Translations under genes and position numbers: made by a program
Assembly (NCBI RefSeq): GCF_020520425.1
Contig: NC_079492.1
Coordinates: forward strand, 144,987,861 to 145,051,860
From: Spinacia oleracea
Taxonomy: Eukaryota > Streptophyta > Magnoliopsida > Caryophyllales > Amaranthaceae
Direction of reading: 5' to 3'
DNA: 64,000 nt
In this document: positions 10,337 to 22,412 of the stretch, piece by piece
Numbering within the stretch: the stretch's first letter is position 1
Layout: the number at the start of each line of letters is the position of its first letter
The notes under the pieces: generated by a model
The model's database searches: none
Told to the model about the DNA's origin: nothing
The model's input: only the letters and a program-made list of their open reading frames with translations

Positions 10337-12011
10337 AGCTCTGTTTAATTCACCTTGTTTCAGGATCTTATTGATTTTTTTCGATTTAATCATATCATAA
10401 AAAATATGTTCAAATCAGATCAGATCAGATCAGAAAGAAGAAGTTCAGATCAGATGATAATGATTATGATTATTATTATTATTATTGGATATATTTATAT
10501 CATTGTTATTATAAAATTACTACTCCGCATTTTTTTATTACTATAATTGCCTTAATAATAAAAAAAATGTAATTGTGTAGATCAGACCCGGTAGGTCCAG
10601 ATCAGAACCTGTATGATCAGATCATATCCAAATATAAATGATTAGTACGTATCATGTGCAGATCAAAATCGATTTGTATATATTACGTGCAGATCAAAAC
10701 CGATTAGTCTAGATCAGAACTGATCTATATAGATCATGTCCAGAGAACCAATATGTCCAGATCAGAACAGGTATGATTAGATCATTTTCAAATGATAGCC
10801 GATCTGTACAGATCATGTCCAGACCCGAACCGATACGTGCAGACAAAAATGATCGGTATAAATCATGTTTAGATCAAAATCGATATGTCCAGACCATAGC
10901 TGATTGGTACATATCATGTCCATATCATATTGGTACAGATCATATCCAGATTAGAACTGATTTGTACACATCATGTCTAGATTTGAACTTATATATCTAA
11001 ATTAGAACCGGTATGATCGATATGTGCAGATCATGTCTAAATCAAAATCTTCGTGTCTAGATCAAAACCGGTATGTGCATATCATAACCATTATGTCTAG
11101 ACAAAACCGTTATGTGAAGATCATGTCCATATCAAAACCGATCTATGCAGCTCATGTGCAGATTATAATCGATCTATACCTATCATTTTCAAATCAGAAT
11201 TGATATGTGCAGAGCAAAATCGATCGGTATAAATCATGTTTACATCAAAATTGATGTGTACAAATCATATATGACCGGTACATATCATGTCTATATCAAA
11301 ACCAATCTATACAGATCATGTCCAGATCAGAACCGATATGTCAAGATTAGAACCGATTTGTACACTCATGTCTAGATCTGAACCGATATGTCTAGATCAG
11401 AACCGGTATGATCAATATGTGCAGATCGTCCAGATCAGAACCATCATGTCCAGATCATAACCTTCATGTCCAGATCATAACCATTATGTCCAGACCAAAA
11501 CCGGTATACGCAGATCATATCCAAATCAAAATCGATCTATACAGATCATGTCCATATCAGAACTGATATACGCAGATCATGTCCAGATTTGAACTATCTA
11601 TCCAGATCAGAACCCATGCATACGTTCAAATCACAACCGGTGTGTCCAAATATGTCCAAGTCAAAACCATTATGTCCATATCAGAATAGGTATGTACAGA
11701 TCATGTGCAACTCATAACCGATTTTGTCTAGATCATGTCCAAATTAGAACCGGTCTATCTAGACCATGTCCAAGTCTATCTAATATATGAAATAGTTAAA
11801 TAATGACTACAATTAAATAAATAATTGTAATTATAACAACATTATAAATTTGAATATACTTTATTTTATAGGTAAATCATTTAACATTAATAATTGTAGT
11901 TTTTGTTATTTAAATCTTAATTATGGAAAAACATATAAAATCAGTTCCGATTAGAAAAAATAAGTTCATATCAGATCAGATAAGGAGAAATAGGGTGAAC
12001 TAAAGGGGGCC
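10337..12011. mobile_element. Large Tourist/Harbinger-like non-autonomous element with a minisatellite core
   Basis: Left end AGCTCTGTTTAATTCACCTTG and right end GGGTGAACTAAAGGGGGCC are imperfect inverses. TAA flanks both ends (10334-10336 and 12012-12014), which fits the 3-bp duplication of PIF/Harbinger elements. Subterminal TCAGATCAGATC motifs also appear on both sides. At about 1.7 kb it is far larger than other Tourist-like copies here, because its centre is a tandem array. No transposase frame is seen. Confidence 0.62.
10560..11780. repeat. Degenerate AGATCATGTCC / AGATCAGAACCGAT minisatellite
   Basis: Over 1.2 kb, phrases such as CAGATCATGTCCAGATCAG and AACCGATATGT recur every 18-45 bp in varied order. 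The array seems to grow from a two-part unit (AGATCATGTCC plus AGAACCGATNTGT) with mutated and dropped halves. It is confined to the interior of the element at 10337-12011. Confidence 0.85.
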
Positions 12012-12108
12012 TAAATCTTTTAACCTTTTTGGTTGAAGGGTGAAATTTTTTTCATTGGGCCAACTCTCTGATTGGTTTATACCGACTTCACAAGAGACAT
12101 ATTTCATA

Positions 12109-12362
12109 CTTCCTATATTTTTTTTATATGACACAAATATTTAGGTACGTTACCAATACACAATTTCAAACATTAATATCTTCAATTACAGATAAGATAT
12201 AGAATTATAAAAGTTGATATTTTAAAAATATTTATTAAGACAAATCTAATAAGACCACACAACTATGTTTTCTCTTAAGTATAAATCACAAAATGAAGTC
12301 AAATGAGCATGTGTGAATAGTGTCCAAAATCCAATTGTGTCATATAAATAAAGAGGAGAAAG
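12109..12362. mobile_element. Degenerate Stowaway-like MITE
   Basis: TA-flanked element with left end CTTCCTATATTTTTTTTA and an approximate inverse right end (AAAGAGGAGAAAG). The interior closely resembles the copy at 8227-8478. Confidence 0.5.
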
Positions 12363-12433
12363 TACATAAGAAGTAGAATGCAGTATGCACAAAATTAGTG
12401 ATACGCCATACCCCGTACATGTCATGTGTATTA

Positions 12434-12696
12434 GGCTGCGTTCTATTCACCTGGTTTTCACTTATTTTTCCTGAACTTATCTTATCTGAACTTAATTGAA
12501 CTTAACTGAATTTATCTGAACTTATTAATAACTTATCAAAACTTATTTTAGTTATGAATTTTACTTGGTCAATCCTTATTTTTCCTGAACTTATCTTATT
12601 TGAACTTATCTTATTTGAACTTATCTGAACTTAACTGAATTTATCTGAACTTATTTTTCCTGAAATAAGTGGAAATAAGATGAACAGAACAGAGCC
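12434..12696. mobile_element. Tourist-like MITE with CTGAACTTA repeats
   Basis: Left end GGCTGCGTTCTATTCACC and right end GATGAACAGAACAGAGCC are imperfect inverses, flanked by TTA on both sides. The interior is a run of CTGAACTTATCTTATTTGAA variants. A second Tourist-like left end (TTAGGCTCCCATTTGATTCA) starts at 12710 but its right end is not clear. Confidence 0.72.
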
Positions 12697-12846
12697 TTAA
12701 TTAGGCTCCCATTTGATTCACCTTATTATGACAAATAAAGATTACAAGATGCGGGGTAGAAGATATCACAATCTTGTGGATTTAGTAAACCTTGTGTCCC
12801 ACAATCTGTAACACACATAGAACATAAAATGCTGGGTAGAAGATAT

Positions 12847-13115
12847 CACTACAAGAATTTGTATTTTTAATGACAATCTAATAACAACGGGTCAAAAATC
12901 CCGTCGCAAAAAGATTTTGTGACGGGGCTAACAACCAAACAAAGACGGGAACAACCGTCACAAATGTCTTTTACGACGGATTAACGACGGGATTTTCCAT
13001 TAATGACGCCCCCCTTTTATGACAGGTTCGCGACAGAAAATCCCGTCGTTAATCAACGATTATTGGCCTTTAGCGGTGGGATTTCCCGTCGTTAATGGTA
13101 CAATTTCTTGTAGTG
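12847..13115. mobile_element. CACTA-type MITE, copy 2
   Basis: CACTACAAGAATTTG at the left end and its inverse CTTGTAGTG at the right end, with a 3-bp TAT duplication on both sides. The interior GACGGG motifs match copies 1 and 3. No coding capacity. Confidence 0.85.
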
Positions 13116-14201
13116 TATAGAATAGACTTTTAAATTATAAATTAGTTCAAATTTTATAGGCAAAAAGAAAGCATCATAGGAGATACTGAACGTAAAATCA
13201 ATGCGTAGTATATTGTTGGGGAAAAAAAATACACAGTAAGATGGTAAAAAGAACATACATGACGAAAAGACTTGACACTATCGTGTTTGAATCGTGTCGT
13301 GTTATCATAATGGGTAGATTAACTTTTACTAGTTCTATTTTAAGATAATTTCACACCCGTCTTATTTGAGAGTTTATATAATTAGACGAAAAACTATTTT
13401 TGAATAGAATGTTTTTTATCTTTTTCCCTAATAGAAGTTTAACCAAGCTACAAGCCTACTTTCCAAATGCTCCATACTAGGAAAGATTTTGCGTTGAATT
13501 TCTTCAAGTGTTCAACAAAACATTAAAGATGGAAGTACTGTAATTAACACGACACATGCTTCTGAAAGCAAGGATGGCAGTACAAGAGTCAAAATGTATC
13601 CAAAAAGCATTTAATAAAGTTTATAATTGTAGAGTTTTAATAGTTGTAGTAGTTTGTTTTCCTATTTACGCAAAAGTTGAATAAGAACATGAACATAATA
13701 AACATGAAGATGAATTCGTAGACAATCTAGTTTTTCAGTCAAAAAGATAAATCTTTTATGTTCCAAAAAAGCTAATTTACTTGATCAGTTGATCTTGACA
13801 GGTTGTTGTGATTTGTGAATGTAACCATCTAAAATATAAAACCTAATTAGTTTTATTCCTTTTTTAACCGTAGCTTCACAACAAAGATACAGCACTAACT
13901 AAGATATCTTCCTACTTGCATGTGAAGTGTGAACTGTCTAGAGATAATATAGTTTACTTAATTAATTAAATATCTTAATATGCAATTAAACGTACAACGT
14001 CATGAGTGTTGATCTTCATTACTTCGGCCATGCTACATCAAATAGTGACAAGTCATACTTATACGAAGTATACAACACAATCTGACCTTACCTAGTATCA
14101 TCTGAATTATTTGTTGTAGTTTAAGATTATATACGTGAAAATTCTATTACGAGTATATATATAGCTAAATCACTCAATATATATTTCTTACATATTATGT
14201 A
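13116..14201. other. Intergenic, no gene seen
   Basis: AT-rich sequence with no recognisable coding exon, RNA gene or terminal repeat. Confidence 0.4.
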
Positions 14202-14455
14202 CTACCTCCGTTTCTGAAAGTTCTTTACGCTTTGGAAAATGTGTTCGAAATATGAAAACTTTGACCGCAAATTCTCACTATTATATACATCAAAACGTTA
14301 CATTTAAGATCTTGTTAGATTGGTCTCGGTATGCATTTTCAAAATATCAACTTTTTATAATTTTTTCACATACGAAATTGGATATATTAGTAGTTAAATA
14401 TTGCATTGAAGTCCGTGCAAATAGTAACTGTAAATAATTTTATGAAACGGATGTA
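14202..14455. mobile_element. Stowaway-like MITE
   Basis: TA-flanked; the left end CTACCTCCGTTTCTGAAAG and right end TTATGAAACGGATGTAG are inverses with some decay. A 61-codon open frame inside is an accident of the element. Confidence 0.68.
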
Positions 14456-14709
14456 GTATTATTTAATGTGTTTAACTTTTTTTTCTCTTCTCATAAACAT
14501 TTGTTATTTTTAATTTTTAAAGAAAAAGGCAATGTAATTGTTCAAATTTGAATATCAATGTAACGAATCGGTCTTATTGTTAAATTTCAAAGAATAAGAA
14601 ATGGCCTGGTTTGGGCAATCCAATAAAGAAGAGGAGGATTCATTCCACTTATAAGCATAACAGAAGTTCCGTACTAAAATTAATTGACAATAAATCATCT
14701 TACAGCGTA

Positions 14710-15239
14710 TGTTGGTTTACGGGTGGCTTGAAATAATGCCCAGTTAAGGTCCAACAAACCTAAGTGTACGGGTAGCCCTACCGGTATGCCGGTAGGACAA
14801 CCCATAATAGCTGTATCATAGACATATACTCACAAGAAACACCAAAGGTGCAATCGGCATTCAGGGTTTACAATCCCAGTCGGCATTGCTCTGACATCAT
14901 CTACCTATCAGAGCCGAAAGGAAGGATCCGGAACCAACGGGTAATAACTCGGGTCCTCCGTACAAATAACCCGTCTATATATACGGACCCCCATCAATGC
15001 CAAAGGTACGCAATTCCAGCCCAATCATTCTTATAAGCATTTATTACAGAGCTATCAGCATAATCTGATTTAAGCATCGGAGGGGTAATTCTCGGATCAC
15101 CCCCGAGGCTAGTTAACGGTTTCACTGTGCAGGATCCAGTCAGCAATCTCAGTCGGGAGTCAGTCATCCTTTTCCTGTTCCAAGTCTGCTACCGGAACAC
15201 TAAGCATATCGATCATATTAATTAAGGGGTAGCACAACA
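14710..15239. mobile_element. Probable solo LTR of a Ty3-gypsy element
   Basis: The block is richer in GC than its surroundings. It may run from TGTTG to CAACA, with a TATA-like TCTATATATACGG near 14977 and a gypsy-LTR-like downstream part around 15090-15140 (ATCACCCCCGAGG, then CACTGTGCAGGATCC). I do not see a convincing 5-bp target duplication, so the ends are uncertain. Confidence 0.45.
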
Positions 15240-15832
15240 ATATAGCAAACTCATAAATAAACCGGTAGTATTAATTTTTTTGGGGCCTCGCGCACACAGT
15301 TACAATATGATCTATTAAAGATAAAATAAAAGAAGTAATAATAAAAAGAGGAGTGTATTTGAATAGATGGAAGCATGATAAGTAAATAGAGTTTGCTAGG
15401 ATGTGTTAATCAAGGTGTCAATTAGCAATCACTTGCTTTGGCAATTGCCATAGTAGTCACTCTATGATGACTTAATCGTTGGTTAAGGTTTCACATGATA
15501 GCCACATAACATACTTGTATTTATCTAATCTAATCATAAAATGGTTACAATTTTATTTTTATTTTTATTTTTAAAGGGACCAATTCTATATTTTCCCCCA
15601 TAAACGTATAAAAAAAGGGATGACAAATAATGGTGTTTATCTTCAAGGCCAAGGTTGCTGCACGGTCAATTTTACTTTATTTTAGTTACTACGACTACGA
15701 TCGAGTACGTATGGATTTGCCTGCCTGAGTGTGGTTTTTTTGTACCTTCAAATATGGTACGGAGTACTGCTTTTAAGAACTTAAAAGAGTGACATTTTTG
15801 TTGTCTTATACGGAGTATTGCCCGATCACATA
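15240..15832. other. Intergenic, no gene seen
   Basis: AT-rich sequence with two exact TACGGAGTA nonamers (15758 and 15809). No coding signal. Confidence 0.4.
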
Positions 15833-16092
15833 CTCTCTTTGTCCCTTAATACTCGTACTGTTTTGACTTTTCGCACTATTCACATAATTCACTTTGACCC
15901 TATTTTATTTTTAGTATATGAAAACAAATGTTAATATATAATATATTGTTGGATTCATCTTAATATATATTTTCAAAATATTAATATTTTTACAAGTTTT
16001 TTTAATATGTAGTTAAAGATATTGGTGGTCAAAGTTGTGCATTGGCAAGCGTGTCAAGTAGAAACGGTGCGAGTATTAAGGGACGGAGGGAG
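15833..16092. mobile_element. Stowaway-like MITE, GCGAGTATTAAGGGACGG subfamily
   Basis: TA-flanked, with left end CTCTCTTTGTCCCTTAATAC and right end GTATTAAGGGACGGAGGGAG. The interior (CACTATTCACATAATTCACT, then GTGGTCAAAGTTGTGC) is nearly the same as the copy at 46869-47134. Confidence 0.85.
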
Positions 16093-16381
16093 TACATCCT
16101 ATGTCGAATTTGTTGTACTCCGTATATGGTTTAAACTTATACTTCCTCTGCACTTTAATGTTTAGGAAAAATTACTAGCACTTTTAGTTTTACCACTATA
16201 TGTACGATAATTTTGATCATATATTTGTACTAATTTATTAAAATAATATGTTATTAAATTAAATGTCGTTGAATTGATTTCACTATATACTTTCTAATAT
16301 TAAATTTTAAGATTTTTTAGAAAAATATAATTAGAGATAATTGTAGTTAATGTTGAATCTTGGCAAATGTGTTAGTAAGTA

Positions 16382-16761
16382 CTCCCTCCGTTTCTTTTTG
16401 TTTGTTACGTATTTCTTTTAGGATGTTTCACAATGTTTGTTACATGAAGAATCTTTCCTTTTATAAACTTTTATACTACTACGTATCATTTTTTGTGACA
16501 TCTTTTAATTTTAATTGGTCCAATTTTTTCAACTCATTAAATATCTTTATAATTTCTCAAGTATGTTAAGTTAGCAATTTTTGTGCTTTTCATTATTGGT
16601 TCATTTTGATAAATAAAACAATCTTATTGGTTGTTATAATTATTAGTGGATTGAGGTTTTACTTGGGTTTATTTTTTTAATAAAAAAGAAAAAATATCTT
16701 TATTATGCGTTAATAAACGTGCAAAAGTCCAAACGTAACAAACAAAAAGAAACGGAGGGAG
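16382..16761. mobile_element. Stowaway-like MITE, TTTCTTTTTGTTTGTTACG subfamily
   Basis: TA-flanked, with near-perfect ends CTCCCTCCGTTTCTTTTTG and CAAAAAGAAACGGAGGGAG. The copy at 59975-60321 has the same ends. No coding capacity. Confidence 0.88.
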
Positions 16762-16830
16762 TAATTTTTTTGAAACAGAAGAGTATGAGTTAATGAGTTA
16801 TACTTTTTTAAAATCGACTATATTTTAATA

Positions 16831-17115
16831 CTCCCTCCGTCCCAGATTAGTTGTTACACTTACATTTGCACAAAGTTTTAGGTGATAAGTGGTTGTTTGG
16901 TTATCAATTATTATTTTATTAAAAAAGTAGATGTGATAAGAGTTAGTGATGTATTTTTTTTAATTGAATGAGAGAGAGTGTGGGGACAAAAAAGTTTTAG
17001 TGGGAAGAGAGAGACAATATAATAATTGTGGGCCCTTTCCTAATTTAGAAGTGTAACGACTAATCTGGGACAGACGAAAAAGGAAAGTGTAACAACTAAT
17101 CTGGGACGGAGGGAG
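16831..17115. mobile_element. Stowaway-like MITE, CCCAGATTAGTTGTTACAC subfamily
   Basis: TA-flanked, with ends CTCCCTCCGTCCCAGATTAG and CTAATCTGGGACGGAGGGAG. The right end is doubled: a second partial copy of AAGTGTAACGACTAATCTGG sits just inside it. Confidence 0.88.
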
Positions 17116-17276
17116 TATGAATTACAACAACAACAATAGAGCAAAGACAAACCACTAAAGAGACTCATTTGTCGTTTTAGTCTATCCTAAAAAATCGTCT
17201 CATTACTAAAATTGCTCATATAGACTACTCCGTACAAGTTTATTCTACATAAAATACATTACACCACCATTATCAA

Positions 17277-17937
17277 TTAGGGATATCAATGGGGCGGGGC
17301 GGATGCAGATGTAGGTCCCTCCATCCCCATCCCCATCCCCACCTAAATTTTTTATCTCCGTCCCCGCCCCATCACCCGTGGCGGGTACAAAATTCATCCT
17401 CATCCCCGCCCCAACGGGTATAAACTAAAATTCATCCCCGCCCCACCACCCAAATGGGTATCCATCCTCTTCTTATCCCCGTCCCATATCCGCGCCAATA
17501 CCCACCTAATTTATCTTATTTACCAAACATTTACCAATTTTCCATATACAGAGTATTGAAAGTTAACTTTAGAAAAAAAAAATACCTTACGACAAAAATA
17601 ACATATATAATCGGAAAAAAATATCCGTCATAACAAAAAAATCCAATAAAAAAAGTTAAAAATCTCACCTAAACATATTATCACATAGACATGCAAATAA
17701 ATCCACACTCACCCCATCACCCATGGCGGGTATGAAGCGAGGCGAGTGGGGATGAGGCGGGGCGGATGGGGATGGGGCGGGTTCAACACAAAATCCACAC
17801 CCGCCCCATCACCTATAGCGGGTACGACTTTTATACCCATCCCCGTCTCATTACCCGCCAAACCTACCTCCATCCCCGCCTACTTGAGGTGGATGCGGAG
17901 CGGATCTCCCACGAAACCCGCCCCACTGACATCCCTA
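17277..17937. mobile_element. hAT-like MITE rich in GGGGCGGG motifs
   Basis: TTAGGGATATCAATGGGGCG at the left end pairs with CCACTGACATCCCTA at the right. ATTATCAA and ATTATCAT flank it (8 bp, one mismatch). The interior repeats GGGGCGGG, CATCCCCATCCCC and CCCGCCCCATCACCC. Two open frames at 17746-18056 come from these motifs and are rejected as genes. Confidence 0.72.
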
Positions 17938-18778
17938 ATTATCATTTCCTCTCAATTTCATACAATCAACTTTCAATAAAAAGACTTTTGACGTATGGGG
18001 CAAACAGTAAGAGAATGGGAGTCGCAGACTCACAATATCACTATTCTCGATTATAAGAGGGGATGTACCTATACGGAGCATTTCATTATCAAAACTTCAA
18101 AAGTAATATTTGACCATAGTTCAACCTCAAGTTACAAATAGGGTAGGTAAACTTTCAAGACAAATTGCAATATGATATTGGAATTTCAAAGCTCGGATGC
18201 ACTACTTGGAACTTGGAAGCAAATATCACTTGCAAAATTCCAGGAAATAAACAAATTTATGATCCATTAAACAATAATAATGTCACATGAAGAAATAACT
18301 AGAGATGCGTTCTCTTTATGGTCTTAAAAACAAAAAAATGATCCGATAATTCAGATAAATTTAAATTAAGTCTGATAAACTTAGATAATTTTAAGGATTT
18401 CAGCTGAAAAGAACACACCAAATCAGCTAATACGAGAATATGACAAATGACAAATCTTTATCATAAAAAAGAAACTTGGGTCTGGAATAGTTTCACGAAT
18501 AAAAAACATGAAGTACAAAGTAGGGGTATTAATCTAAACATATTTTTGAAAATGAACAAAATCAATTAGAGATCAACTTTATGAAAGTGGGATAGAGTAA
18601 GAAGAGTTGATTAATTCTGACTAATTTTGGTCAGCAAATTGAAGAAAACAAAGCCCACCACCGCAGAATATACGTACACCGTTACACACATCATCCCACA
18701 AACACACACCCACCCACAATCGCATAAAATAATAGTAAATCCTTATTTTGAGTCAATAATCCTACAATCTAAAGCATA
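17938..18778. other. Intergenic, no gene seen
   Basis: AT-rich sequence. Apart from the short MITE candidate at 18306-18420 I see no structure. Confidence 0.4.
18306..18420. mobile_element. Short MITE candidate
   Basis: GATGCGTTCTCTTTATGG on the left and the inverse of GTGTGTTCTTTTCAGC on the right enclose GATAAATTTAAATTAAGTCT-like DNA. It resembles the Tourist-like copies at 12434 and 27259, but its target duplication is unclear. Confidence 0.45.
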
Positions 18779-19100
18779 CTCCCTCCGTATTTATTGAAGG
18801 GATACATTTGTCTTTTACGGCCTTATTTATTTAAGAGATATACTTATATTTTTAGTAACTTATCAACTCCACCATCTAATTAAATAATCTATCTAATATA
18901 TCCTATGTGCCACCACCCTATTAAACAAATAATTCATAACTACACCCTACCCCCACCCCATAAAATGACATGGTCCCCACTTGTTTTACTTATTAAAATA
19001 TCTACCCAACCCCACTTATTTTATTACTTTATTTCATTAAATTATTTTTCTTAATATCCGTGCCCGACCAAGTGTATCTCTTAAATAAATACGGAGGGAG
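18779..19100. mobile_element. Stowaway-like MITE, TATTTATTGAAGGGATAC subfamily
   Basis: TA-flanked, with ends CTCCCTCCGTATTTATT and AAATAAATACGGAGGGAG. No coding capacity. Confidence 0.87.
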
Positions 19101-19860
19101 TATTAGACTCCGACTAATTCACCGATAAATTTACGATTACATATTAATCCAGGGTCCTCCATTTCTTTCGGAGATGCAATCACAAAGATCGGTCATAATG
19201 AAGGTTCTTCATGTTGAAAGATACCACCTCTGGTAAAGCTCTCTCTGCAAAAAGATCGATGTGTCCCCAGTTCAAGAACACGAGATCTTGGTTAAGTCTG
19301 AACAACTATCTTAGTCTCTTGCCAGTTAATCCAAATAATATTTACTCCGTAATATTTCTAGTTGATTATACGAAGATGACACCATGTAATCCAAAGTGTA
19401 ATAGACCCCCGACTAATCCATAACAAAATTCATGACTACATAGCTTAAGTCTCGAATCGATAGCTTGGTTAAAACCGAACAACTCTATTTCAAGTTAGGC
19501 CCTGTTCTTTAAAGTTGAGTTGAACTGATTGCTACTGAACTGAATTGTCAGTTAAGTTCTGAAACAGCAATTAAGCCAAAAAAAACATGGCCTTACTCGA
19601 TACCAACTAATTCAAACATTTATTATTGGTTCTATCCAATTTATACGGAGTTGATTACCTGTAACCCAAAGCGTCCTAGACTCGAACTAACCCATAGCAA
19701 AAGTCATAGCCGCACACCAATTCGAGAAAAGCTCTCGCTACAAAAGCTGCTATATTTTCAGGTCTTGAACACGAAACCTTGATTAAGCCGAAACAACTCT
19801 CTTACCTTCAAATTATAACATTTAAATTTTAATTAATTTAAATAAAAATGGGCAGAGACA
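19101..19860. other. Distal upstream region of the Dof gene with old repeat fragments
   Basis: Phrases like GACTCCGACTAATTCACCG, CCCCCGACTAATCCATA and CTCGAACTAACCCATA recur at about 19108, 19408 and 19680, each followed by sequence ending near AAGTCTGAACAACT or AAGCCGAAACAACT. These look like decayed copies of one short repeat, possibly SINE-derived. One exact TACTCCGTA at 19343. Confidence 0.45.
19498..19592. mobile_element. Short Tourist-like MITE
   Basis: GGCCCTGTTCTTTAAAG at the left end and AAAAAAACATGGCC at the right are imperfect inverses with TTA on both sides (19495-19497, 19593-19595). About 95 bp. Confidence 0.6.
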
Positions 19861-20209
19861 AATATTCTTGCTGTGCGGCTTGTAATAAATAAAGCAAAAA
19901 GAAGGGTAGTATTTATTTGCCCACCTTTCTCTCACACTTTCTCTCTCCTCACTTTCCCTTTCTTAAAAATTTCTCTAACACAACACAAACAGACTAGACT
20001 CACTACACACTCATCAACACTTAAAAAGCAAACAAAACGCAGCAGACAAACAACATCTACTGATAGAGAGAGAAAATTCAAACACACATTCCTTTCTCTC
20101 CTTTTTCAATAAAAACAATCTCCTTTTCCTTTTTCTTTTTAAATTTTATTTATTAAAGACTCACTTTTCTCAAGCTTTTTGGTCATCTTCAGCTTCTTCT
20201 TCTTCATCC
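19861..20209 (+). promoter_or_regulatory. Proximal promoter and pyrimidine-rich leader of the Dof gene
   Basis: A TAATAAATAAAG stretch near 19884-19895 could serve as a weak TATA region. It is followed by a strongly CT-rich leader (CTCTCACACTTTCTCTCTCC and similar) up to the ATG at 20210. CT-rich 5' leaders are common in plant genes. The exact transcription start cannot be seen. Confidence 0.4.
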
Positions 20210-21836
20210 ATGGACACTGCTCAATGGCCTCAGGTATTTATTCCATTTCTTTTCTAAAAGAACAAAAGATTAGATCTTTAACTACCCTTTTCTTTTATTT
20301 AATTTGGGTTTCTTTCTAATTTCTGTAATTCCTTTGTGATTTTTATAATTATGTACTCTAAAAAACAAAAATGAAAAATAAAGTGTTCATCTTTTTTTGC
20401 TAGGAAAAAAAGGATTAATTTGTTATTATTATTATTACCACCATCTGCTACTACTGCTATAATCCTGCAAAAGTGATTTTTTTTTTTTTTTTTTTGGAGG
20501 GGTGATGGGTTTGTTTTATTTGGATTTGGTTGTATGTCACCTGTCTTCATCTTAATTTGTTTTTGCTTTGACTACCTTTGTTGGATCTTGAAGCTAAACA
20601 ATCTTAATTTATCCTCTTTTAAAAAAAAATTAATTAATAATATTTTGGTGCCCTTTTTTGTAGGAAATAATAGTAAAACCAATGGAAGAAATGATCCCAA
20701 ATACATGTTCATCATCAATAATCACAACCCCAACTCAAAACAATAACAACAACAACAACAATTCAAAACCAAGTTCAACATCTTTAGAAAGAAAAGTGAG
20801 ACCACAAAAAGATCAAGCTGTAAACTGTCCAAGGTGCAATTCAACCAACACAAAATTCTGCTACTACAACAATTACAGCCTCACTCAACCAAGGTACTTT
20901 TGCAAGACTTGTAGAAGATACTGGACTGAAGGTGGTTCTTTAAGAAACATCCCTGTTGGTGGTGGTTCTAGAAAGAACAAGAGATCTTCTTCTTCTTCAC
21001 CATCTTCGTTGTCATCTCCTGCTTCGAAAAAGATCTCTTCTCATGATTTGGTTGCTTCAATCGGTCTACACCAACACCAAGAACATCAACATCAACAACA
21101 ACAGCATCATCTTTTTGCTCAAAACCCTAAGATCCACCACCCTCATCTTCATCATCAAGGGCAGGATTTGAATTTAGGGTACCCTCCAACTCAGCAAGAA
21201 TTCAGAAGTTTGTCTGAGTTCATGCAATTGCCTAGTATTGAAACCACCCCTAAATCCCAAATGATCCCTAATCCTACTGGTAGTAATAATCCTAGTAGTA
21301 ATGATGATGAAAACAATAATAATGGTGCAGCTAATCATCATATGTCTGCTTTGGAGTTGTTAAATGGGCTTACGTCATCTAGGGGACTAACCCCCTTTAT
21401 GCCGATGCCGTTATCGGTGGATCATGGCGGTGTTGGTGGTGGTGGTGTTTATTCGTCTGGGTTTCCGCTACAAGATTACAAACCAAGCTTGAATTTTTCA
21501 TTAGTTGATGTTGGAAATGGGTATGGGAGTTTGCAAGGGGAAATGCACCACCATCATCAACAACAACAACAAGAACAACAAGAACAAGAACAAGGAGCTG
21601 ATCATCATCATCATCAACAGCAACAACAGCAACAACAACAACAAGCATCAAATGGGAGGCTATTGTTTCCATTTGAAGATTTGAAGCAAGTGTCAAGCAC
21701 TAATAGTGGTGATCATAACAATAATAATAATAATAATAGTGATGATAATAATCATCAAGAACAAAATGGTGAACAAGAGGATGATACACCACCTGGGTAT
21801 TGGAGTGGCATGTTGGGTAATGGAGGATCTTGGTAG
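20210..21836 (+). CDS. Dof-type zinc finger transcription factor (Dof4.6/Dof1.8-like)
   Basis: Exon 1 is 20210-20233 (eight codons, MDTAQWPQ) and exon 2 is 20664-21836, giving 398 residues. The short first exon and the start [14 protein letters not shown] are typical of one Dof subgroup; I recall AtDof4.6 as very similar. The Dof finger has the CX2CX21CX2C pattern with Cys at about 63, 66, 88 and 91, then [17 protein letters not shown] and a basic GGSRKNKR nuclear signal. It should bind AAAG-core DNA in the nucleus. The rest is low-complexity: an Asn run near residues 33-41, Ser runs after the finger, and His/Gln/Glu and Asn runs near the C-terminus, mostly from CAA/CAT/AAT triplets. The end [18 protein letters not shown] resembles the Trp-containing C-terminal motif of related Dofs. 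Target genes cannot be told from sequence. Confidence 0.9.
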
Positions 21837-22382
21837 CTAAATCTCAAGATTTGCACAAAGTTATGGAGAGTAATTAATATGGGGTTTTATTATTTTCTTA
21901 ATTTTCTTGTTTTTAATCTTTTGATTCTCATCTCCTTTGTTCCTTTTAGATTTCTTTATGGTGGGTTGATGACTTGTTTTTTTTTAAAAAAAAACCTAAC
22001 AGATAATAGGGATACAAATATGGGTTCTTGGTTCCTCTTAATTCTGATCAAATTGTGGGATGTTGATGATTCATTATGAGGAAAATTAGTTTTTTTTTTT
22101 TGAAAAAAAAGAAAAAGGAAAAGGAAAAGCCTATAATTTTTGAGGGGCTTGCCCATATTTCATGCTAAAAACTAAGGTTAATTAGATTAGCTTTTGGTGT
22201 TTGTCTTGTATTGGAAGAGGAATTTTCCCAGATGAGCCATGAGTTTGCATCAGTGTCTTAGTGTCATTGGTTGGCTTTCTATATTTGGAGGAAATATGTT
22301 TAATGATCCAATGTATTTATTTATATCATATGATATGCTAGTTTTTGTACCAAGACTTGTTTCATGAAATGGTTTGTTGATA
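21837..22382 (+). other. Probable 3' UTR of the Dof gene
   Basis: T-rich sequence after the TAG stop. No alternative coding region; a 66-codon open frame is not convincing. Confidence 0.45.
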
Positions 22383-22412
22383 TTAATTAATTAATTAATT
22401 AATTAATTAATT
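22383..22412. repeat. (TTAA)n microsatellite
   Basis: About seven uninterrupted TTAA units downstream of the Dof gene. Confidence 0.9.

Noticed and set aside
10560-11780. CRISPR-like or regulatory array
   Set aside because: Units are degenerate, variable in length and without unique spacers; this is plant nuclear DNA and the array sits in a MITE.
17746-18056. Two overlapping frames of 77 and 96 codons
   Set aside because: They lie over the GC-rich repeats of an hAT-like MITE and its flank.
21397-21696. 99-codon minus-strand frame over the Dof C-terminus
   Set aside because: Antisense shadow of CAA/CAT-rich coding DNA (Val/Asp-rich translation).
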